Assembly: GCA_947623455.1 (NCBI GenBank)
Contig: OX392530.1
Span: 2,455,501-2,519,500 of the forward strand
DNA from: Mimachlamys varia
Taxonomy: Eukaryota; Mollusca; Bivalvia; Pectinida; Pectinidae
DNA length: 64,000 nucleotides
Direction: 5' to 3'
Below are positions 56,213-64,000 of this stretch, in pieces (the stretch's first letter is position 1; every line of letters begins with the position of its first letter). Both the position numbers and the translations under genes were made by a program. The notes beneath the pieces were generated by a model. It worked only from the letters and a program-made list of their open reading frames with translations, was not told where the DNA came from and did not search any database.

Positions 56213-58058
56213 CCATGCTGTTTCTGGCAGTGACCTATTAAATTGTTGACATCAAAACCATTGGTACAATAATGATGTCATATTGTTTCTGGCAGTTACC
56301 TATTAAATTGTTGTCATCAACACCACCGGTACAATAATGATGTCATATTGTTTCTTGCAGTGACCTATTAAATTGTTGTCATCAACACCACCGGTACAAT
56401 AATGATGTCATATTATTTCTGGCAGTTACCTATTAAATTGTTGTCATCAACACCACCGGTACAATAATGATGTCATATTATTTCTGGCAGTTACCTATTA
56501 AATTGTTGTCATCAACACCACCGGTACAATAATGATGTCATATTGTGTCTTGCAGTGACCTATTAAATTGTTGTCATCAACACCACCGGTACAATAATGA
56601 TGTCATATTATTTCTGGCAGTTACCTATTAAATTGTTGTCATCAACACCACCGGTACAATAATGATGTCATATTATTTCTGGCAGTGACCTATTAAATTG
56701 TTGTCATCAACACCACCGGTACAATAATGATGTCATATTGTTTCTGGCAGTGACCTATTAAATTGTTGCCATCAACACCACCGGTACAATAATGATGTCA
56801 TATTGTTTCTGGCAGTGACCTAATAAATTGTTGTCATCAACACCACCGGTACAATAATGATGTCATATTGTTTCTGGCAGTGACCTAATAAATTGTTGTC
56901 ATCAACACCACCGGTACAATAATGATGTCATATTGTTTCTGGCAGTGACCTAATAAATTGTTGTCATCAACACCACCGGTACAATAATGATGTCATATTG
57001 TTTCTGGCAGTGACCTAATAAATTGTTGTCATCAACACCACTGGTATAATAATGATGTCATATTGTTTCTGGCAGTGACCTATTAAATTGTTGTCATCAA
57101 CACCACCGGTACAAAAATGATGTCATATTGTTTCTGGCAGTGACCTTATAAATTGTTGTCATCAACACCACCGGTACAATAATGATGTCATATTGTTTCT
57201 ATCAGTGACCTAATAAATTGTTGTCATCAACACCACCGGTACAATAATGATGTCATATTGTTTCTGGCAGTGACCTAATAAATTGTTGTCATCAACACCA
57301 CCGGTACAATAATGATGTCATATTGTTTCTGGCAGTGACCTAATAAATTGTTGTCATCAACACCACCGGTACAATAATGATGTCATATTGATTCTGGCAG
57401 CGACCAAATAAATTGTTGTCATCAACACCACCGGTACAATAATGATGTCATATTGATTCTGGCAGTGACCAAATAAATTGTTGCCATCAACACCACCGGT
57501 ACAATAATGATGTCATATTGTTTCTGGCAGTGACCAAATAAATTGTTGTCATCAACACCACCGGTACAATATTGTATCATATTGTTTCTGGCAGCGACCT
57601 ATTAAATTGTTGTCATCAACACCACCGGTACAATAATGATGTCATATTGTTTCTGCCAGTGACCTATTAAATTGTTGTCATCAACACCACCGGTACAATA
57701 TTGTATCATATTGTTTCTGGCAGTGACCTATTAAATTGTTGTCATCAACACCACCGGTACAATAATGATGTCATATTGATTCTGGCAGTGACCTATTAAA
57801 TTGTTGTCATCAACACCACCGGTACAATAATGATGTCATATTGTTTCTGGCAGTGACCTAATAAATTGTTGTCATCAACACCACTGGTACAATAATGATG
57901 TCATATTGATTCTAGCAGTGACCTAATAAATTGTTGTCATCAACATCACCGGTACAATAATGATGTCATATTGTTTCTGGCAGTGACCTATTAAATTGTT
58001 GTCATCAACACCACCGGTACAATATTGTATCATGTTGTTTCTGGCAGCGACCTATTAA
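56213..58058. repeat. Minisatellite, 65-bp unit, about 28 copies
   Basis: Unit 'TATTGTTTCTGGCAGTGACC' plus 'TATTAAATTGTTGTCATCAA' plus 'CACCACCGGTACAATAATGA' plus 'TGTCA'. Highly homogeneous. Shared variants cluster: CTAATAAATTG from about 56820 to 57350, CCAAATAAATTG from 57410 to 57540, and a slightly shorter unit with CAATATTGTATCA at 57566, 57695 and 58019. The last unit is cut at its TTAA by an inverted-repeat element. Confidence 0.97.
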
Positions 58059-58447
58059 AGGCCCAATATACGTAACTTCAGGGAAATTTTCGTGATTCTG
58101 ATATTTTTGAAAAAAAAATCCAGTTGATAACCATGCAAAAATAAGCCTAAAACCAAGTAAACCTGAGCGGTAACTAACAAGAAATTCTTGACAAAAATAT
58201 CCAAAGAATTGAAAATTATTCAGGTGGGGCCCACTTCAACAACAAACCGAAGGTAGAAGACAGTTCGAAATGGGCGCGTGTTTACAAATAGCGTGTTTCA
58301 AATGCTGCTGTACCGGAAACCGCGAAAGAATTCATCTTGAATATTGCTGATATCAGTTAATCTTAACTAAATTTATAAATATAATAAGTTATAAGGCTTG
58401 ATTTTCGCTTCGAGTTTTGCCGAAAGTTACGTATATTGGGCCTTTAA
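58055..58447. mobile_element. TTAA-flanked inverted-repeat element, 385 bp
   Basis: Terminal inverted repeats 'AGGCCCAATATACGTAACTT' and its reverse complement with one extra base end a 385-bp block (58059-58443) that is flanked on each side by TTAA (58055-58058, 58444-58447). The satellite sequence CTATTAAATTGTTG is resumed as TTAAACCGTTG on the right, so the insertion site is visible. There is no coding capacity. TTAA duplication is typical of piggyBac-type elements. A TA duplication (mariner type) cannot be excluded because the adjacent bases match. Confidence 0.85.
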
Positions 58448-59007
58448 ACCGTTGCTATAATTACAACTTTTGCAGAAATGCTGCCGCGATGTCGCTTCTA
58501 TCGAAATGCAGTTTTTTTTTAATTATTTTTCACAAGTACTACTATACTTTCCAGTGATTGATGTCTGGTTGATCAGGGTTGGCACACTCTGTATTGTTTC
58601 TGGATCCACTGTACTGTTCCGTCCAATTTGGTAGAAATCGAAAATATGAGACCATAAGCCTGCAGACAAATCGCACACTATTAGCGCCACCTAGCGTTTA
58701 ATCCTTTACGACTGGCTCAGGCCGCTGGGCCCACATTAGCAATGGAAATTAGCCATTGTGTATCTATATATGATCTTATTAGGACTCTATTTATATTGTA
58801 ATGAGTCGGTCGTTTGTTGTTTAGATGTTTATATATACATAATCTCCGATCGTCACTTCATCAGCAATTTGCGGCGGGTAAAATGCATGGTTGATGTTTG
58901 TTCCGTTGTGCCAATGATCATCTTATTGATCAACAAATTATTGCCCTTGCCCACACAATTTTCTCCTCTTTCCGTCCTCTAGAACACTTCGTTTTCTATA
59001 ATTTGGT
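58448..59007. other. Unique DNA, nothing recognised
   Basis: The frame 58758-58982 starts at a non-ATG codon and is not recognised. GCGCCACCTAGCG near 58685 is an isolated GC-richer phrase. Confidence 0.45.
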
Positions 59008-59490
59008 TTTGTTTGTTTTTACGCCCTATTAACAGCTAAGGTCAGTTGCGAACAGCCTCCCGGTGTATGGTATGTCAGTGTTGGTGTTGACTGAGTGCGC
59101 CTATGAGAGACTCTGGTAAAATCGTGTAAGTCTGCTTGCGATAGTCCGGATCTTTTGCCGATATCAAACTGGCACCACACTGAACTATACTGCTGCCCCC
59201 CCCCCCCCCCCCTACATAACACCCCATTGGTCATTCTATACTGACAAAGGGTTAACCAGTTGTTTACTCCCAAAATTCTGAGCGTCAAGCAGGGAGTAAT
59301 AACTACCATTGTTGGAGATACCGATATGTCTCGACCAGGCGACATAACCCAAAGCAACCTTACAGGGGCGAACGCTCAACAAAAGTCCAGAGGTGAGGTA
59401 ATGTCAAGGGAGACATTAGGAAGGAGAAAGATTGTTTAGAAAGAAGAGAAAATATCCCAAATAGTCGCCCCTTACGTATCATGCAATTGA
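59008..59490 (-). mobile_element. Family D SINE-like repeat (copy D2)
   Basis: In plus-strand order: 'CGCCCTATTAACAGCTAAGG', 'CCTCCCGGTGTATGGTATG', 'GCGATAGTCCGGATCTTTTG', a C-run of 17 in place of a shorter C tract, 'GAGCGTCAAGCAGGGAGTAA', 'GCGAACGCTCAAC' and 'ATCCCAAATAGTCGCC'. It aligns along its length with the copy at 62282-62770 and, inverted, with 37485-37805. The antisense frame 59019-59357 is a by-product. Confidence 0.8.
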
Positions 59491-59506
59491 CCAAACAATC
59501 CGGGTC

Positions 59507-60383
59507 AATCATAATACTTTACCAATCCTATTGCTCGACCAATCATAATACTTTACCAATCCTATTGCTCGACCAATCATAATACTGGACCAATCCTATT
59601 GCTCGACCAATCATAATACTGGACCAATCCTATTGCTCGACCAATCATAATACTGGACCAATCCTATTGCTCGACCAATCATAATACTGGACCAATCCTA
59701 TTGCTCGACCAATCATAATACTGGACCAATCCTATTGCTCGACCAATCATAATACTGGACCAATCCTATTGCTCGACCAATCATAATACTGGACCAATCA
59801 TAATACTCGACCCTTCATAATACTGGACCAATCCTATTGCTCGACCAATCCTATTGCTCGACCAATCCTATTGCTCGACTAATCATAATACTAGACCAAT
59901 CCTATTGCTCGACCAATCATAATACTTGACCAATCCTATTGCTCGACTAATCATAATACTAGACCAATCCTATTGCTCGACCAATCATAATACTGGACCA
60001 ATCCTATTGCTCGACCAATCATAATACTGGACCAATCCTATTGCTCGACCAATCATAATACTGGACCAATCCTATTGCTCGACCAATCATAATACTGGAC
60101 CAATCCTATTGCTCGACCCTTCATAATACTCGACCAATCCTATTGCTCGACCAGTCATAATACTGGACCAATCCTATTGCTCGACCAATCATAATACTCG
60201 ACCAATCATAATACTCGACCCTTCATAATACTCGACCAATCCTATTGCTCGACCAATCATAATACTCGACCAATCATAATACTCGACCAATCATAATACT
60301 GGACCAATCGTAATACTGGACCAATCGTAATACTGGACCAATCGTAATACTGGACCAATCGTATTACTCGACCAATTAATCAT
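59507..60383. repeat. Minisatellite, 17-bp half-units in 34-bp dimers, about 26 dimers
   Basis: Two related 17-mers alternate: 'ACCAATCCTATTGCTCG' and 'ACCAATCATAATACTGG'. The strict alternation breaks down after about 59790, where runs of one type occur. Every half-unit carries a CCAAT pentamer, giving about 50 CCAAT boxes in one orientation. Confidence 0.97.
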
Positions 60384-62281
60384 TCCTTTGGAAAATTTCT
60401 AAATGCATCTGGCTCATTCCATCAAGCTGATATTCTCGAACTTGGTTCAAGAGCTTTCCCATCCTGATCATGGCGGACTATCACATGTGTGTTATCATAC
60501 GACCACTCTGTTTTATGTTGTGTGAAGTGATAGGTAGCCCCTGGCGGTCTTTAGTATTACAATATGCGTGAGTCACAGAGGTAGAGGATTCGGAAACGAA
60601 GCGAAAGCTTACATCTTTGCAAAAAAAATATAGATTTAAACCTGCTAACACGTAACCAATAGATATGGGATTCTAGCCGGCCGAGTATCCATCAATGTAG
60701 GCGTAACCCTGATAAAGGCTTGATTATCTACTTTACTGGGAGTGAACACCCAGAGGAAACTTAACTATTGTGGATTTCCATCAAAAGGAAAGCGATAGGA
60801 TCTGCCTGCTATGTTCCATTATTGACCCAGTAAACTAATATCATCCTCATTTGCAAGAAAATGCAATATTTTTGCTGCTGTTACCATAGTAACGAATCAA
60901 TGAAGCAATTAGAGCTTGTGGGCGATGTATGTTTTACCTGTAATAGCCACCAGGTGAAGATACCTGTCGGAAACCTAAGTGCAGCTATCGTCTTCGCTAC
61001 TAATGAAAAGTACAGGACTCCATTTTACATGATTTCCGCATCAACGTTTTTTTCATATAAAAATTACCTTTTAAGTTGTTCATGTAGCTATGGCAACCGT
61101 TTATCATTCTACACAATATTACAAGCAGAAACAAATTCTTGTTGGGGGAGGGGGTACTCAACGAAGCAAAACGGGTTTTTCAAAAAGAACATATGAAAAA
61201 AAGTTTCAAATTTTCTTTTAATGTTATTTATTTTCTAAAACCATAATGAAAATAATAGCCAAATTTCAGCTTGATAAGTCAAGCAGTTAAATTTCACACA
61301 AAAAATCTACCCTTTTTCAGTGTCTGATATTCGATTTTTTGTGTAACCGCTTGTCGATGAGAAGCTTACAGCTGGTTTCCAGTGAAACAGATTAGTGTTT
61401 ACTATGGTAACCATGGTAAATTATTTCCAAACATCCCATTAACAGCTTCATATATGTCATTAATAAAGGCCAGTACTCATCAGGCAAATGGAAACAAAAT
61501 AGGTTTACGGGATCAAATGTACCACAATCAATAACGACGACGACTTAATGCTTCAGGCTAAAATACTAATAACGGTTATAAAGCTTTGTATCGTTGACAC
61601 TGAAGTCTCGTTTTGTGCGTGGTTTGTTTCAAAAGAAAATGTTCAAAAAGAGAACATTCGAAAAAGATCGTCAAGGTATTTAGTCAGAATTTTCATATGA
61701 ATTATTTCCAATAGGCCGACGCAGAGACGGTTTCTCCAAAAGTGATCTCTCTTTATATGAGCTCTCCTAAGCGATTGAAAGTTTTTATTCCCAAGAGGAA
61801 TATATTTAACCTAAAATGAACCTATAACAAATGCTTATTGACCGAGTTAGCTTTGTGGGTGTTTCTACACAATTTGTGCTCTGTTGTAAGCTTTATCTCC
61901 CATTTTCATTCCAGTGGATTCACTTGAATTAATGTTGATGAGGCCAACACGGAATGCCGTACCGAACTAGATCAATTTATATATAGACAGGACGATAAAC
62001 TGTTATGAAAAATACGTTACATCCATATGTTAAAATGTTATCATATCCCAACCAAAGCAACAGTGAATTTGCGAAAATTTTCAACCAAGTTTTCTCTGTT
62101 AAAACTGCAATTGTATATAGCGGGTAAAATAATTGAAAGTCAATTTTAAAACGATTTTTTTTGTCGACTGATAAGCATACACAAATCCCATCTCTGTAGT
62201 TGAGACATTCCTGCGTTTCCGCACTTTCTTACAGTTTCCGCCATTCGTGAAGTCGTGACGAACACAAGTAGTTTGGTGTGA
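60384..62281. other. Unique DNA with an X-box-like palindrome
   Basis: A perfect GTTACCATAGTAAC (60880-60893) fits the RFX X-box consensus, and a near match lies at about 61405 (GTAACCATGGTAAA). The overlapping forward frame 60861-61196 (111 codons, starting ATG) has a cysteine-rich start but no recognised family. The rest is featureless AT-rich DNA. Confidence 0.35.
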
Positions 62282-62770
62282 TTGTTTTTACGTCCTGTTA
62301 CACTGTAACAGCTAGGGTCATTTAAGGACGGCCTCCCGGTGTATGTAATTCGGGTATATACATGTGTGTTGAATGCGTGTGTTTTTCGAGACTACAGTAT
62401 GCATTGCGATAGTCCGGATATTTTGCCGATTTAAAGTGCTACCACACTGAACTATCACACTGAAGTATACTGCCAAAGGCCCCCAGCAGAACACCCGACC
62501 CGGTTACGTTATACTGACAACCGGCGAACCAGTCGTTCTACTCTCATAATGCTGAGCGTCAAGCAGGGAGAAGTAATTACACTGCTACCATTGTTTAAGA
62601 CTTTTGTTTGTCTCGGCCAGGGCCTCCCTCACAGGAGCAAATGCTCAACTAACAACAAACAAAAAGTGAGTTAGTGTCACAAAAGTAAAAAAGAGAAAAG
62701 ATGAAATCCCAAATTTAGTCGCCTCTTGCGATCATGTGATTGGGCAGCAGGTACAATTCTTACGCCCTAC
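62282..62770 (-). mobile_element. Family D SINE-like repeat (copy D3)
   Basis: 'CAGCTAGGGTCATTTAAGG', 'CGGCCTCCCGGTGTATGTAA', 'GCGATAGTCCGGATATTTTG', 'GAGCGTCAAGCAGGGAGAAG', 'CAAATGCTCAACTAAC', 'AATCCCAAATTTAGTCGCC' and 'GCAGGTACAATTCTTACGCC' show the full element in reverse orientation, about 490 bp. The first bases equal the 3' end of the SINE at 29812-30007. Confidence 0.8.
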
Positions 62771-63730
62771 CTGTAGCGTAGACGAACACACAGATGTTTG
62801 TTTTTGTAGCTTATATTTAATTTATAGCGTAATCTTTATTAATTGCAGGAAAGGAACATGATCTTGCGTATGGGTTATATCTGGTCATCTGTCAAAATAT
62901 TGACAAACACGATTGACCTAAGTGGGTGTATTTGAAATTTTGCACAACAATTGAAAGTTTATCGGAAAATTACAACTTTCTATGTCCTATGTGCACCAAA
63001 GAAAGTTATAATACCACACCCTTCACACTTGTCAATGTGTTTGCTGTTATCATTTTGTTCAAAGTTAAAAAAAAAATGAAAATTAATTAACATTGACTTT
63101 GATAATTGTAAACTTTTACTCGTGTTCCAATCGTGTCGCTGATAATTCGTTGTTTTTTTTTTGCTCTTCTGAGCCACCTTAGGATGACTATACATGAAAC
63201 ATCAACGTACTGCGCAAGATCATGTGCCATGTTTACATCTGGTTGAAACAGGGGGTACATGTAATGTTTGACCTACATTCAATGTATATCGAAAGAATAC
63301 CAATGCTTTTGTGGAATTTAATGAAAAACAAATATGTTTTTCTTTGTTATTACGATATCATGCTTTCATATATAATATCGTTTTCATTTACTATCGGCGA
63401 TTAAATCCTTGTGTGCGCAAGAGCATATGCCGGTCATTGTAACACTGAAGGGTGGTATTGCTAGGGTAAAAAGCACTGGAGATAATCTAAAAATACCATA
63501 TTTCAGAAAATTGTTTGGTAAAATGAAATATTAGACGTTCTGCATGCTGTCTTTTGAGGAGGTTGGAGTGGGTTCGCAAACAATATATTGTTAATTTTAT
63601 AAGAATGTTTAGCCTTTTATCTCACAAGGAATTAGATCTTTGGAAACACTTTCAAATTTTATCATTTTATTAGGGTGGGGAAGACAATTACTAGCTACCC
63701 ATTTCTGCTTTCGGTTTGAGGCGTGCTTGG
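62771..63730. other. AT-rich DNA without recognised features
   Basis: Short frames at 62980-63404 are not recognised. Poly-T and poly-A tracts only. Confidence 0.5.
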
Positions 63731-63845
63731 GCAGCCAATGATACTGGCAACAGTAGGTGTTTTTTTCTACGGGTAATCCAGTTTCCTCCACACAAAAACC
63801 TGTTATAGGACGCAAAGCAGAAACAAACCAAACCAATAATCCTTT
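63731..63845 (+). mobile_element. Diverged SINE core fragment
   Basis: 'TTTTTCTACGGGTAATCCAG' and 'TTTCCTCCACACAAAAACC' resemble the conserved core of the family E SINE (minus strand: TTTTCTCCGGGTACTCCGG, TTTCTCCCACAATAAG). Neither a tRNA head nor the family E tail is visible, so it may belong to another SINE with the same core. Confidence 0.45.
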
Positions 63846-64000
63846 GATCACGTCGCGATTACTGAGTGAGTTTATGTATCAGACTAAGGTTAGATAAACC
63901 GTTATACAGCTTGTGTTTTCTGTCGAGATGACTAGTACATATCGACCTAACACATTTGAGGACATTCCTACCAGTTTGTGTAGTACAAACAGCACTGCAT
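63846..64000. other. Window end, nothing recognised
   Basis: No feature seen. Confidence 0.4.

Noticed and set aside
59019..59357. 112-codon minus frame
   Set aside because: It lies wholly inside the family D repeat, and the same region in D1 and D3 is broken by stops.
60861..61196. 111-codon forward frame starting at ATG
   Set aside because: No recognisable domain, no donor or poly-A context, and composition like the flanks. Kept only as a remark in the spacer entry.
1..64000. Prokaryotic or viral origin
   Set aside because: No dense coding, no operons, and SINE, LINE and MITE content with splice-like signals points to animal nuclear DNA.

Overview
Organism and overall character. The window is AT-rich, intron- or intergenic-like metazoan nuclear DNA. 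It has no operons, no long reading frames and no rRNA or confident tRNA gene. The mix of tRNA-derived SINEs with a core reading like 'CCGGAGTACCCGGAGAAAAC', degraded LINE reverse transcriptase ends, small inverted-repeat elements and a very high load of minisatellites is what I associate with marine molluscs, most likely a bivalve such as a scallop. The species call is inference from repeat style only. No complete protein-coding gene can be supported. Almost all open frames are antisense or chance frames through repeats, and many begin at GTG or TTG.

Layout, 1-17 kb. A 3'-end fragment of a recurring retroelement (family A) opens the window. A family B repeat (about 1.1-1.6 kb), a faint LINE relic (2.6-2.8 kb), a 2.3 kb array of 40-bp units with CACGTG cores (3.4-5.7 kb), smaller degenerate repeats and a 1.0 kb array of 20-bp units (8.2-9.25 kb) follow. 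A clear, heavily mutated LINE relic lies on the minus strand at 11.1-12.4 kb. A family A copy at 13.6-14.0 kb is split by a 265-bp inverted-repeat element, and two family A copies face each other at 15.8-16.7 kb.

Layout, 17-34 kb. Non-repetitive sequence at 17.2-18.8 kb ends in the best gene-like signal, an ATG exon with a perfect CAG|GTGAGT donor (18658-18755, +). Then come a 1.4 kb array of 25-bp units with an internal 674-bp duplication (22.8-24.1 kb), a 503-bp element built from 48-bp units and flanked by a perfect 10-bp direct repeat (25483-25985), a LINE tail (27.6-27.9 kb), a SINE (29.8-30.0 kb), two more family B copies ending in a perfect palindrome with 69-bp arms (31209-31352), and a long degraded reverse transcriptase copy joined to a second LINE end (32.87-33.96 kb).

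Layout, 34-64 kb. SINEs lie at 34.5, 39.1 and 50.9 kb, and the roughly 480-bp family D repeat at 37.5, 59.0 and 62.3 kb. Minisatellites of 27, 70, 22, about 50, 33, 30, 65 and 34 bp follow, and a 385-bp TTAA-flanked inverted-repeat element is inserted in the last units of the 65-bp array. Weak exon candidates are at 47080-47200 and 48819-48862 (+), at 9601-9725 (-), and a short secretory-type frame at 36593-36730 (-).

Interpretation. The window is a repeat-dominated gene desert or a very large intron. About 11-12 kb (roughly 18%) is minisatellite in fourteen main arrays. The elements give a relative chronology through nesting, and at least one minisatellite is the body of a transposon-like element.
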